Positions 22,643 to 34,400 of a stretch of 64,000 nt of DNA are shown one piece after another. A program made the translations under genes and the position numbers. Within the stretch, counting starts at the first letter, position 1, and the number at the start of each line of letters is the position of its first letter. This stretch comes from Psococerastis gibbosa (taxonomy: Eukaryota > Arthropoda > Insecta > Psocodea > Psocidae): the NCBI GenBank assembly GCA_963971405.1, contig OZ020487.1:12373344-12437343 (forward strand). The letters are read 5' to 3'. The notes beneath the pieces were generated by a model. It was not told where the DNA came from, made no database searches, and saw nothing but the letters and a program-made list of their open reading frames with translations.

Positions 22643-23862
22643 GGCGGGGATTCCATCGAACAGCTAGGGCTAAATACAAGAACCGGTCCGAGTTTACTCG
22701 AACATGCTTTCACAATTTATCAAATAGTAGGGAGAGAAAATGAATAATTTCATGGTAAATAATTTTTCTATGGTTAAATTTCGGATATCTGGGGGGGGGG
22801 GGGTGTCCACCTGACGTCACTGGAGGTGAGGTAGCCTAAATATATTTAAATCACATTACAACACAGTAATAATGGCAGGGCAGGCAATGCATTTCAGCGT
22901 GAAGTTTCTATCATTTTTTCAAAAAAAAAATATTTTTGAGCAAAAGCAAATAGGTTTTTGGGAAAGCAAACTGTCCGGTTTCGTTACTCAACTTAACACC
23001 TAAAACATGCCTGAAGGTAGAAATCATCGATAGAAAAGTTTCGCAGAAATATTAATTTTTACGTCATTTTTCATTAAAATTAAGTTATTTTTATTTTTTT
23101 ACCCCCAGAAGCAAACTATCAAGGGGTAAGCGCCCCCGCATTTTATCAACATTAAGAACGACTAGAATATACGTGAATTTAAAAGAAATCGTTGGAGCTG
23201 TTTTTGAGAAATAATTTTTTTAAACGTTTTTTTTGGAGTTTTTTGATAATAAAACCCCCCCAAATTGAGTTAGCTCAAAATAAAGAAAATGGTCCCGAGG
23301 TATGATTTTTGTGAACCTACATGCCAAATTTCACTCAAATCCACCGAGTAGTTTGCCCGGAAATCGACGAACCGACAGACAGACATTTCGTAAAAAAACA
23401 CTTTTTTGGGTTCCTGGGACCCCAAAACGTGTAAATCCGTTGAAATCTCGGAATCGAAAATTTCGACCATCACAAAGCTTTCCTTATACTAAATATAAAT
23501 TGGAACGCAAAAACGGTGACGTGGTAGCAGACATTCAAGACTTAGGCGGGGTTTCCACCCACCTCGCATTGCAGAATGCAAATGACATTGACGGAAATGT
23601 TTGTTTTCCTCTATGCCATAGTTAAAATTGATCAATGATCGTACAGTAAAATCACAAACAAACAAACTAAAATTAAAAGTCATAGGATATGTTAAGTACA
23701 AACATTTTAATAGATTACTATAAAAAGAAAAATTCTAATTTCCGTCAATGTCATTTGCATTCTGCAATGAGAGGTCGGTGGAAACCCCGCCTAAGTCTTG
23801 AATGTCTGCTACCACGTCACCGTTTTTGTATTTAGCCCTAGCCGGTCGGTGGAATCCCCGCC
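22643..23862. mobile_element. Harbinger-type foldback MITE interrupted by an 830-bp element
   Basis: The left end GGCGGGGATTCCATCG at 22643 and the right end CGGTGGAATCCCCGCC at 23862 are flanked by TAA at 22640-22642 and 23863-23865. The family sequence breaks at about 22679 (after GGGCTAAATACAA) and resumes at about 23509 (ACGGTGACGTGG), the intervening piece being a poly-G-tract element. Confidence 0.85.
22680..23508 (+). mobile_element. poly-G-tract element, copy inside a MITE
   Basis: Starts GAACCGGTCCGAGTTTACTC, has a G-run at about 22791-22803 followed by TGTCCACCTGACGTCACTGG, then CCCCCAGAAGCAAACTATCA, the CAGACAGACATTTCGTAAAA stretch, and ends CCTTATACTAAATATAAATT GGAACGCAAA. TGCTTTCCAATTTAT near the left end is inverted near the right end. 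No open frame spans it. Confidence 0.8.
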
Positions 23863-24287
23863 TAACTAATGCACGGGCCATCGGTATATAGGCGTTACGC
23901 GGTATTAGATGAACTGTAAATTATGGTTTGTAGGACTCCTTGTAGGGCCATCAACAGCCAGTTGACTTACAATAATGGCTTATACAGCTAAATTACTTTA
24001 CTGGATACTCATCCCATAGGTACATACAGGCGTAGGCAAACCTGAGTACCTGACTGTTATTAAAATAGCTACTGCTGTTAAACCGGTCGGGTCTATTTGC
24101 AATCTGGCTCCTCAATTGCACTAATTAACATTCCACTTGTTGCGGCAAAGCTAAATTTAGTCTATTTTCCTCCTACTATCGTATATCAATACTGCTCAAA
24201 TAGAGAGGAAATTCGAACACCACACTATCAGTTTTTGTGCCCGCGGAATGTAGAGGAACATTTCTTCTAATATGTGGTATACATAAC

Positions 24288-24467
24288 CAAGTCCGTAGCC
24301 AGGATTTTTTTCGGGGGGAAGGGGGTTTCAGAAATTTAATTGGATATTACATAGTGGTTTTTATTTTTCCTCTCAAAATCCGATTCTATCTAGTATCAAG
24401 CCATTTCATTTCTGGGGGGGGGGGGGGGGGTTTGAACCCCCATGAACCCCCCTTGGCCACAGCCTTG
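24288..24467 (+). mobile_element. hAT-type MITE with CAAGGCCGTAGCCAGG ends, copy 1
   Basis: Ends CAAGTCCGTAGCCAGG and (reversed) CAAGGCTGTGGCCAAGG, flanked by the perfect 8-bp duplication TACATAAC at 24280-24287 and 24468-24475. It contains a G-homopolymer near its right end. It sits within sequence of the tRNA-like SINE family (the TAACACTGACAT tail), so it is younger than that SINE. Confidence 0.85.
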
Positions 24468-24475
24468 TACATAAC

Positions 24476-24620
24476 ACTGACATTTCATTAACTTTTTGGT
24501 TGAAACCCGAAATTAGAGGATATAGAAAAACCTGGCCTGGATTTACGCCTAACCGGGGCGCCGTCTTAACCGCTGGGGCACAAACCCCGACAAGTACAGT
24601 TCCGTCTATATCCTCAATTT
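24476..24620 (-). mobile_element. second tRNA-like SINE family
   Basis: Read on the minus strand: GTGCCCCAGCGGTTAAGACGG resembles a tRNA A-box half, followed by CGCCCCGGTTAGGCGTAAATC and the tail TATCCTCTAATTTCGGGTTT, then CAGTGTTATG. Copies at 11840-12000 and 22465-22615 supply the B box GGTTCGAATCC in GTGGGTTCGAATCCCG. Confidence 0.65.
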
Positions 24621-25709
24621 GGCACATTTCTTCTAGTTTATGTCACCTTGTTAATGACTCTACCTGCTGCCATCAATATTTCCTGGAATATTTTTATTTT
24701 CTACAAAAGGCGGATAGTTCATTTAACAATCAAGCGCTCTGTCTGAAAATCGACTTATAGCTTGTATAGTTCTCTGAATTCGCCTACGGGTTTGGCTCAC
24801 CATTAGCATGTAGGTTAGCACCTAATCATAAGCCAATGTTCAAGGCTATTAAACCGTCTAAGTGCCTTCATCACAAAAGAAGCAAACAGAGTCTTGTCGT
24901 GCTACGAGGAGTTCGCATCAGGCGCCAAAACAACAGGGGCGCCTTAAGAGGCCTGAGGCACCCCGGAGATTATTTTCTAATGTTTTTGGCATTGAAAACG
25001 TAAAATACTAGAATTTTGTGTTATGAAGGAAATATCTTGTCTTTAATTTATAATTTAGTTATTTGACTATAATAGCTACATAGATGGTTGGTTAATACCG
25101 TTATTAGACTCGTAAAAGTACACTTGAACCTATGCGAATAAAGAAACAGCAAGTTTTGGTCGCTCGAAAAAAAGCTCTGTATAAATGGGCCTCTAAAACA
25201 CATACTTTATATATTGTAATACTGATCGAAAGTAAGAGCTATAAAGTCCTGCCTTACGTTTAAATAACTGGATTCACCTGCTTTACATGCCTTCCTAAGC
25301 ATACCCAAATATACCTTGTATGAGACATTATCTTGCGACTAAAGAAGAAGACGAGTGCTTTGGAATATGATAAAACATGGCAGCCGACAAATTAAACCGT
25401 CAGGCGTAGCTGTCAGAGATTTCCACGCCATCTCCGGTCAAGCTCAACCAAATACACATTGCACAGTTCACATACACACCAGACCATTTGTCGTGACTGA
25501 GACACATTATATAAATCAGTAGGTACGTTTATTGTAGGGGCCATAAATAAATAAGGAAAGTGATGTACTAGAGAAAGTAAAGTACAGGACTAGCGTTTTA
25601 TATACTGGCTCAAAGCGTGAATCACATTACAATGGGGCTCTTTCGTATAGGAATCCATGGAAAAATTACGTGAAATCCCTGCCTTGATTGTTTGGGCGTA
25701 AGCAATTTT

Positions 25710-26345
25710 GCTTTCCAATGGTCAACATTTTTGACTCCGAGATTTCAACGGATTTACACGTTTTGAGGTCCCAGGAACCCAAGAAAGTGGTTTTTACGAA
25801 ATGTCTGTCAGTCGCTCTGTCTGTTCATCGATTTCCGGGCAAACAACTCTGTCGATTTTGATGAAATTTTGCATGTAGGTTTACAAAAATGATACCTCGA
25901 GACCAATTATTTTTATTATGGGCTAACTCAATTTGGGGGGATTTTATTCTCAAAAAACTCTTAAAAAAACGTCTAAACAAATTATTTCTCAAAAACGGCT
26001 CCAACGATTTATTTTAAATTCACATATATTGTAGTCGTTATTAACGTTAACAAAATGTGATGGGTCACTTCCCCCTTCATAGTTTGCTTCTGGGGGTAAA
26101 AAAAATACAAAGCACTCAATTTTCATGAAAAATGGCTAAAAATAAGTTTTCTACGGAACCTTTCTATCGATGATTTCTCCCTTCAGGTGTGTTTTAGGTG
26201 TTCAATAGAGTAACAAAACCAAACAGGTTGCTTTCCCAAAAAATTATTTGGCTCTGTGCAAAAAATTACTTTTTGAAGAAATTATGAAAAATTCACGCTC
26301 CAATACATAGCTGCTGTTACAATGTATTGGTCTGTTCGTTCCAGA
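25710..26345 (-). mobile_element. poly-G-tract element, truncated reverse copy
   Basis: Begins in the GACTCCGAGATTTCAACGG segment and runs through the CTTCTGGGGGTAAAAA block to about 26345. It lacks the GACCGGTTC end and the poly-G tract. A TTAA foldback half-copy follows directly. Confidence 0.75.
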
Positions 26346-26364
26346 ATCTGCAATTGAGTTTTAA

Positions 26365-26550
26365 GAGTGTACAGCAGCCCGTAGAAAATTGGCAACCCGA
26401 AATTTATTACTTTTTATTTTTTATTTAATTAACTAAGCATGTTATTATAGATTTGGCTCATCAAAGTTGTAGAAGACTACTTCATGCATCATATTATAAG
26501 ATATTTTTAATTTTCGAAATTGTTATTTTTTCATAAACATGCAAATATTT
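26365..26550 (+). mobile_element. half copy of the TTAA foldback element
   Basis: Begins after TTAA (26361-26364) with GAGTGTACAGCAGCCCGTAG and runs through the left arm to TTTTTTCATAAACATGC, then ends in a TATA-rich simple repeat. The right arm is missing. Confidence 0.7.
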
Positions 26551-26961
26551 TATAATATATATATATATTATATTATATTATATTATACTGCCCCCGAAAT
26601 AAATTATTCAGTTTCTTAGCTCAGAGGCCATTAAAACGAAACACGTTGTTAGTACTTTCTTGGTCATAGAAAAAGGAACTTAAGGTACATAGACAAAGCA
26701 TGTATATAGCCTACATTTGGTACGCTCGTGAGAAGGCACTCTAGGTTTCATTCATAAAATACCTAACATGTCACGATACAGCCCGAATTCATAATACAGT
26801 ACACATCTTCCAATGGAAGCTGCAGGCGTCACGATAACATCAGAAAGTACACCAAAATCGTGCAAGTTTATTATTACGGTGACCAGGGAAGAGAATAAGA
26901 AAGAGTAGCTAGAGTAGAGGTTTATGGCTGTGAACTGAATTCTTATGCACTTGATCTATTT

Positions 26962-27144
26962 CAAGGCCGTAGCCAGGGGGGGTGGATTCATGGGGGTTCA
27001 ACCCCCCCCCCCCCCCCCCGAAATGAAATGGCTCGACACTGGATAGAATCGGATTTTGAGAGGAAAAATTGAAACTACTATGTAATATCCAATGAAATTT
27101 CTGACTCCCCCCTCCCCCGAAAAAAAATCCTGGCTACGGCCTTG
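26962..27144 (-). mobile_element. hAT-type MITE with CAAGGCCGTAGCCAGG ends, copy 2
   Basis: Ends CAAGGCCGTAGCCAGG and (reversed) the same CAAGGCCGTAGCCAGG, with the perfect 8-bp duplication ATCTATTT at 26954-26961 and 27145-27152. Internal sequence matches the copy at 24288-24467 in reverse orientation, including the homopolymer tract, which reads as C on the plus strand here. Confidence 0.9.
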
Positions 27145-27256
27145 ATCTATTTCATACGCGTGTAATAATTAATCATATGGGGTGTGGTAACGTGGGAAAA
27201 AGGTTAAAAAAGGAAAAAGTAAGCATCGTGAAGACACAAAAACTATTATACGCTTT

Positions 27257-27636
27257 GGCGCCCATTCCACCGACCGGCTAGGGCTATTTACGAAAACAGT
27301 GACGTGGTAACAGACATTCAAGACTTAGGCGAGGTTTCCACCGACCTCGCATTGCAGAATTGACGGAAATGTTTATTTTCCTCTATGCCATAGTTAAAAT
27401 TGATCAATGATCATACAGTAAAATCACAAACAAACTAAAATTAAAAAATGGCGTCATGGGATATGTTAAGTACAAACATTTTAATAGATTTCTATAAAAA
27501 GAAAAATTCTAATTTCCGTCAATGTCATTTGCATTCTGCAATGCGAGGTCGGTGGAAACGCCACCTAAGTCTTGAATGTCTGCTACCATGTCACCGTTTT
27601 TGTAAATAGCCCTAGCCGGTCGGTGGAATGGGCGCC
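27257..27636. mobile_element. Harbinger-type foldback MITE
   Basis: Ends GGCGCCCATTCCACCG and reversed the same. Internal arms match 3026-3409 closely. The flanks are TTT and TAT, so the target duplication is mutated or was lost. Confidence 0.8.
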
Positions 27637-28043
27637 TATTTAAGCCCGCGGTATTCCCTTAATGAGGCAACATACACTACACCTACAACATCCGACCTTA
27701 TGTTATGTCATGTCATGATGCCCATGAATAAAATAAATAAATAATCATTTATTTGCAAACAGACCTAAAAGTCTAATAAAATGCAAATCCTATATTAAAA
27801 AAAATGAATACAATTTAAATTCCTTCGTGGTACAATTTTGTTTTGCTAAGTTACATAAAATACACAGTAGACAGTAATCATCAAACTATCGAGACAAAAC
27901 ATACTGCAGCCCATAGATTTATAGACAATTACAATCATTTTAAAAAGGTACCAGTATTCACTTGAAGCATTAAAAGATCATAAATTACGAGTAGTAAGTC
28001 TGGTCTTAGTGTTAAAAGCTATGCATAAGCAGTAAAAACTTAC

Positions 28044-28107
28044 TCCAGGCAGTGACGACGACGCTCATGGTATCCGCCGACGTCGATGCAGTTTCCATGA
28101 CAACCAT
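28044..28107 (-). CDS. EML: EML protein, alternative first coding exon
   Basis: Start ATG at 28107-28105, with an in-frame TGA four codons upstream. The exon encodes 21 residues, MVVMETASTSADTM then SVVVTAW, plus one base before the donor TGGA|GTAAGT. That single base matches the entry phase of both 21960-22160 and 20716-20845. The whole path through seven further exons sums to 1215 nt, exactly 405 codons, up to the donor at 3459. The peptide has no recognisable domain, as expected for the variable EML N-terminus. A TATA-like box and an initiator-like CAGT are placed about 28 bp apart just upstream. Support is phase, donor and promoter context rather than homology. Confidence 0.6.
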
Positions 28108-28140
28108 TTTGTTCAATCATCAACTCGTGAATAAGTTAGC

Positions 28141-28171
28141 ACTGCACGCACACACACAGTCTTTGTTTATA
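28141..28171 (-). promoter_or_regulatory. EML: candidate core promoter (TATA box plus initiator) for EML exon at 28107
   Basis: Reversed, 28171-28166 reads TATAAA in the context CATATAAACAAAG. An initiator-like GCAGTG follows with the candidate +1 A at 28143, about 28 bp downstream of the first T of the box. The predicted leader to the ATG at 28107 is about 36 nt. The spacing is close to that of TATA-dependent promoters; this is a sequence-only inference. Confidence 0.4.
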
Positions 28172-28445
28172 TGGTTCCTCATTGGGAAACAACTAAGCCT
28201 TCCCTGTCAATGACATAATAACATGTACATAGGCCTAAGTAAGAATAGAGAATATATAATACAATATTATGGAGAAACATCAACATCCTCAAAGAAGAAT
28301 TGGAATAAATATAAAAAGGCTTCCACGGCCGGAGTCAGATGATGAAACTGTAGGATCCGGGCTGATATGACGGGGTCTGCCTGGATTCTACTGTTTTACC
28401 ATATAAATCTAATTTAAAAATACAATATATCCAGTGTAGTTTTGT

Positions 28446-29290
28446 TGCTTTCCAATTTATACGTAGTATAAGGAAAACTTTGTGATGGTCGAAATTTTCG
28501 ATTCCGAGATTTCAACGGATTTACACGTTTTGAGGTACCAGGAACCCAAAAAAGTGGTTTTTACGAAATGTCTGTCTGTCGCTCTGTCTGTATGTCTGAC
28601 TGTGCGCCGATTTCCGGGCAAACTACTCTGTCGATTTTGATGAAATTCGGCATGTAAGTTTATAAAAAACATACCTCGGCCCATTTTTTTTTATTTGGGG
28701 CTAACTCAATTTGGGGGGGGGGGGTTTATTTTCAAAAAATTCCAAAAAAAAGTCTAAAAAAATTATTTATCCAAAACGGCTCCAACGATTTCTTTTAAAT
28801 TCACATATTTTGTAGTCGTTATTAATATTGACAAAATGCGGGGGGTCACTTGCCCCTTGATAGTTTGCTTCTGGGGGTAAAAAAATAAAAATAACTAAAT
28901 TTTAATGAAAAATTACTAAAAAATAATTTTTCTGTGAAACCTTTCCATCGATGATTTCTACCTTCAGGCATGTTTTAGGTGTTAAATTGAGTGACGCAAC
29001 CGGACAGATTGCTTTCCCAAAAAACTATTTTGTTTTGTGCAAAAAAAATGTTTTTGAAAAAATGATAGAAAATTCACGGTCAAATGCATTGCGTGCCCTG
29101 CCATTATTTCTGTGTGGTATTTGTTGGTCTGGCCTATCTAGAATTTACCTCACCTCCAGTGACGTCAGGTGGAACCCCCTCCCCCCTGCAATTTAACTAT
29201 AGGAAAATTATTTACCATGAAATTACTCATTTTCTCTGGCTACTACTTGATAAATTGTAAAGCATGTTCGAGTAAACTCGGACCGGTTCT
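28446..29290 (-). mobile_element. poly-G-tract element, reverse copy
   Basis: Full-length reverse copy: GCTTTCCAATTTATACGTAG at its left and GAGTAAACTCGGACCGGTTC at its right. It matches the copies at 22680, 36714 and 61181 throughout, including the CTTCTGGGGGTAAAAA block. It lies just right (5') of the EML first exon at 28044-28107 and its predicted promoter. Confidence 0.8.
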
Positions 29291-29317
29291 TTTTTGTTTT
29301 GATTGTTCCTGTGGCGT

Positions 29318-29636
29318 GATGCTGAGAGACCAACGTAGAAACCAAGACGTAAGGCATGAGATGAGAACCCAGGACGTCCTGGAGAAACTCAGAGAAAAGA
29401 GGCTGAACTGGTGGGGGCACGTACTACGTAGAGACGAAAACCACCTAGTGAAAAGAGTAACAAACCGGGGGATACAAGGAAGAAGACCCCCAGGGAGGCC
29501 GAGAGTTACACTGGGAAGAAAAAAAACGCCGGGGATATGTGAAGTTTGGGGCTCTCCACCGAGGATGCACAGGACAGAACTGTGTGGAAACGCTGCTGTC
29601 GTGCCACCGACCCTCCATGAGGATAAGGCGCGGTAA
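29318..29636 (+). pseudogene. non-LTR retrotransposon ORF2 3' end
   Basis: The open stretch contains RLNWWGHVLRRDENHLVKR and GRRPPGRPRVTLGRK, the typical C-terminal tail of LINE-type reverse transcriptase polyproteins (W-GH-LR and GRP motifs). The endonuclease and polymerase domains are absent, and the frame is abnormal after the GRP motif. It ends PPTLHEDKAR. A related tail occurs reversed near 63330-63400. Confidence 0.8.
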
Positions 29637-29639
29637 AAG

Positions 29640-31416
29640 TAAAAGGATTGTTCAATTAGGAGACCAGCAGGAAGGTTGGAAGTCCGCTTTCAGATCGATC
29701 AAGGCCCATCAACCCAGATTCTACATCTTCATCATCTGACTGCTTGACGACGTCGAGGACGTCATTGTATTGTCCTGAACTTTGTGGTTGGAAAATGAAA
29801 TATAGAGTTTGTATATTATCAATTGTCTGTTAACTTTGGCCGTAAAAAAAGCCTTTGTACTTGTACCAGCAGAATGACCTATTTATGAAGTCTTTCGTAA
29901 CGATGCTGTTATTAGCTTATTACAATGTATGGACATGACAGCGGAAATAAAATGGCCGCTCCTCAACCATGAATGTCAACGTGGTCGTGGAAAACACATC
30001 AGCAACTCCGTCACGTGCAATAATATAACAAACAGATCTCACAGCATACAGTGGCTAACAGTAGGGCATCAGGCATAATGGATTTTTGTGTACAACAGAA
30101 GAGCAGTCAACAATTCTCCATGGTAAACGTTATTTTATTCCTATAATCTGGCCATTACTGCCCACTGAGTCGAATTAAAATTAAAGGCACCATAAATGGA
30201 CCATTAGATGACCACAGAGTAATGTGGTAAATGGGCGATGAGCCAATAAGTTGCAAATACTAATTGAAGCGCAACACTGATAACAGTAATCTAGAAAAAT
30301 TATGAAAAATTATCGGTTGTATTGTGCAATACAGCAGTGAGAAAGATACGATAAAGTCCCAGTAGTATACAAAAGCAATGTTGAATAACTGGACGTCCCT
30401 ACAATCCGCTTTTGCACAAATTCACATTACACAGGGCATATAGATTTCTATAGCTTTTGAAGACTCAGTTAATATATGAAATATTCCTCTAGGGTCTACA
30501 TGCCCATTTGTATGGAGTTATAGAAGTGTATAGCCAATCGGTATTATTATTATTATTATTATTAATTTATCGAAATGTAGAGGAAATTTTCTCTATATTA
30601 CTAATTACCCCATTATAGCTCTACAATCTACATTCCGTGAAAAATTTGATTTTGTACACCTACAAAGGCTTTTCCCCTTCCAGTTTTCTCTTTAGATTGA
30701 CTACAGGACATCAATGTTTTAACTTAAATACTTCTGAATGCATAGCAGACATATTTTTGGATTGCTATACACAATATTGTAATTGCGCTTTTTCTGAACA
30801 AAAATATTCTAACAGTGACATTCAGACGGTGCACAAATCAGATTTTTCTCTGCTGAGCAAGAAAAAAAAAACAGATCGCAGCAGATCGGCAGCGTAGAAT
30901 CTGCCGTTGAGCACGGGCCGTGCTACTATACTGTTGAACTGCCAGCAGTAAAACAATGTAAACAAACCTGTAAAATATTAAGGAATTCAATTCAGATAAA
31001 TGTATGAGAATGGGAGATGTTCCGCAGCAGATAACTGCAGAGAAAGAAACGTGCTGGTCGTATCGTATTAATTGCCCCACAATTTATTTTTCTGTTGGTG
31101 CCCCGGCCCTATATATAACCCCCCCCCCCCACCTCGTTTTATGGCCCCTATAATTTATTTTTATTTTTACACTTTTTACAATATATCTCGAAGGATTATA
31201 TGCTGACAGAGCTCGGGGACAGATGACAGCAGTTACAATTTATAAAGCTTATCATGACATTTTGAGAACATGACAATAGAATATAAGTATAAGTAGACTA
31301 TAACTGAGAATATGGGTAAAGACAAGTGAATCATTTAAGTTTATCAATTGTTTTAGTACACCTATTATATTGTAGATTGTAGACAGCAGCTACTTAGCTC
31401 CAGCCGGAATGGTAGC
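29640..31416. other. no gene recognised
   Basis: AT-rich, with a TTA/TAT microsatellite at 30541-30570 and a C-run at about 31121-31130. Open frames at 30637-31080 occur on both strands without domains. Confidence 0.45.
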
Positions 31417-31420
31417 TTAA

Positions 31421-31840
31421 GAGTGTACGTTCCGTAGGAAATTGGCAGCCCGAAATTAAATACTTCTTATTTTGTAATTAATTAACTAATCTATGAGAGA
31501 GCTTCTTCAGTGACTTCGTGCAAGTGATACATGACAAATAAGTAAATAATTATAAATAAAATTGTAACACCGAAACAGCTGTTACTATTAAAAATGTATG
31601 TTGTGGAATTAAGTGCAATTTTTTTTATAATTAACTAAGCAAGATATAAAAATATTGGTTCATTTAAGTTGCAAAAGACTACTTTATGCATAATATATAA
31701 TAGGGTTTTAGCAATTTTTGGTTTTGTAGCTTTTAATTGTAACTATTTTACGTGAAATTTTAGCCCTCAATCATTTTTATGAAAAAGCTACGGTACCAAA
31801 AATTAAAAATTAAATCAAATATTTTTAACTTTTGGTGCCA
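31421..31840 (+). mobile_element. degraded copy of the TTAA foldback element
   Basis: Begins after TTAA (31417-31420) with GAGTGTACGTTCCGTAGG and AAATTGGCAGCCCGAAATT. About 130 bp of unrelated sequence (31487-31620) interrupts the left arm before AACTAAGCAAGATATAAA resumes it. The right end is unclear. Confidence 0.6.
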
Positions 31841-31949
31841 ATGCTCTTAGATGAATAAATAGTCGATATGATGATAGCCAACAACCCGGGCTGACCGAGT
31901 TCTAGTCCAGTTCGGGCAATATTTTCTTTCCAGTCAGAAATAGTGAGCG

Positions 31950-32279
31950 GCAAGCGGCTTCGGCGGCAAGATGGTAGCGTGCTTTTATTTGTGCTACACA
32001 CCATACAATCGGAAACGTGTCGTAACTCAACACAAGTACTTTCATAATTTACTTAGTGAGGCGACTGAAGAGGTCAATGGCCCTGATTCTAGTACCTAGT
32101 ATTTATTCCATCGAAGAAATATTTGGAATATTTATGTTGGTGCATACGATTTCAATCTAAATTTAGGTATTACACATTCAAATTGTTCTTAGACCCAACT
32201 TTATTGTGTCGAAACAATATTCGAGTGTGTAATAGGGGGAATCGCATACATTCATTAAAATGTTTGTATGCAATTAACC
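31950..32279 (+). repeat. SINE-like family 3, interrupted copy
   Basis: The first part 31950-32090 and the 3' end 32241-32279 are separated by about 150 bp of other AT-rich sequence, indicating an insertion. Confidence 0.6.
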
Positions 32280-33681
32280 CAATTTATTTAAAAAAAATAA
32301 AACTAAAAATCACTGTAATATCATGCGAGGCCTTCCCAAAATCCTAAAAAGTAAAAATGCCTTAAATTAACATTAATATGTTTTTCTTTCCTGTGGAAAA
32401 TACATTATTCGTAACAGGTTTTCGCCCGTAAATGTGATGAGTCAGCGGTTGAATATTGATAAGGGCTGGTAACCTGGCATTACAGATAATTTATCGCGTT
32501 GCAGATATAGGGTGCGGTTCATTTATAATGGCCCCGTCGGAACACAGTAATGCAAAACTTTCCAAATGGGGAGATATAGAATTCTCCCCCCCCCCTCCCC
32601 CGCCTATAACTACCCGTCTTTTAGCAATTACACACAATCAAGATTAATTTTATTGCTTTAAAAACCTTTTTGTCTTTTGAAGATGGGTTCTGTAGTAGTA
32701 GTAGTAATAATTTAACAGTAGTTCCCACCATCGCAGGTAAAGTAAAATTTATTGGAATAAGAAAAACATGGTGGCTTCCTTGGTATTACAATTTCTGTAA
32801 CTTTACATAATGGTAATTGGGGCCACCTTAAGTCACCCCTTGCGGCCATTGAAGAGATAATTCTTAGAATACACGAATATCAGCTTTGGGGAGATATCTC
32901 CATAGAGCTTACTTAGACTTTGTTGCAAGCAGTTATAAGAAATGTAAGAAAAACAGGCGCGCTGGCGGCAGTGAGGATTTATCTTACTCTAATTACCTGG
33001 ACACTGTATTTTTCTCATACGAGAACCAAAGGCCATTTTGGCAAGAAAATCTTCGCAAAACTCAGTGGATACCAATGTCGGATTCACGGTGGGGGGGGGG
33101 GGGTCATGACCACCCTTGGTGGATAGGTCTTGTGCAAATGTCGCAGCGCCCCTATCTGGAGCTTATGAAACGAATGTTAAGATGCTTTATGCTGTATTTT
33201 CAAAATTCTCCCTCAGGGCTTGTAATTTACATAGTACCTCATTTCAATTCTAAGGAGGGGGCCCAATTTCCCTTTGTGCTAGGGCCCTACTGACTACCCC
33301 ATTCATTAAATTACTGGATCTGCCCCCTTGGTAAGTCTCCTACTCATAATTAGTTTTAATCTACTGATCACAATCGTAATTCATTAAATTGACTTCCACA
33401 GTTTGTGACAGTAGGCACCACACTCGCCATTCTAATTTTGATAGGATAAACCTTGCCATTATCACGACAGAGAACACAATAAATGTATCTGTGACAAATT
33501 ACGACACGACGAGCAGGGCAATGTGTGCGGTGGATCCAATAACCTTTTTATCTTTATGGCCTACAATATGTCAACTATCAGTCTTTTGGCCTCGAAATTT
33601 GCCTAGCTATAACACTAAGCCTATACTGTAAGCTAACTATGTAGCGTGATTTATTATAGTCGGTATATGCTTTCTGGGGAC

Positions 33682-33976
33682 TAGGGCTCTATATTAGACA
33701 GGTATTGTCATCCGCCATGTTGTATCCTTTATAAGTCTTGTGTATAAGCCAAGCATTGGGTGTTTACCTATTTATTTTTAGAAATTTATAGTTGTTTATT
33801 TATTTTTATTTAAAAAATCGTGCTAACAAGTAGGGAATTTATAATAAAAACTAACTAAAACGTGTATTCGTTTTTTTCAATATTTTTCAATCTTTTAATT
33901 TTCTTACAATACTTACCATATAGGAAATATGGGATACAACATGGCGGATGACAATACCCGGGTATATAGTGCCTTA
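33682..33976. mobile_element. hAT-type MITE, 295 bp, copy 2
   Basis: Same length and ends as the copy at 4295-4589, with its own 8-bp duplication CTGGGGAC at 33674-33681 and 33977-33984. The two copies differ only by scattered substitutions and small indels by eye. Confidence 0.9.
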
Positions 33977-34201
33977 CTGGGGACAATACAACATACAAGG
34001 CATTGAAATGCTCTCAGATTATTAAAGTCGTCTATACCGCGTACTTCAAAATACTTTTGCCCGTTGGCTCGAGTATCATACGAGTGATGACTCATGAAGC
34101 AGTAGAATATGGGATGGTCGATCTGAAAGCGTACTTAGAAGTGTACTTGCATACTTATAGAAATACGCTTTCAGATCGACTACGGGTTATCATCCCGGAT
34201 T

Positions 34202-34400
34202 GGTAGGCAAGTGGACAATCTCTGCCGATATTGTGTGACGGAGGCCGAAAGTGGATGGCACATTCTCGCTGAGTGCCATGGGATCTGACGCCACAGACTT
34301 GAGCATCTAGGGTGCGCTGTAGCTAATAACGATTGGGCTCCAGCAGTCCAACCTGCCACCACAGCGGATTCGCAGAAGCAATAGAACTCGACTAGTACGA
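34202..34400 (+). pseudogene. non-LTR retrotransposon C-terminal zinc-knuckle fragment
   Basis: Frame from 34202 reads GRQVDNLCRYCVTEAESGW then HILAECHGI and a stop, resuming RHRLEHLGC. C-x2-C-x8-H-x4-C spacing is that of the C-terminal finger of R1/jockey-like LINEs. In-frame stops show it is dead. Confidence 0.7.
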
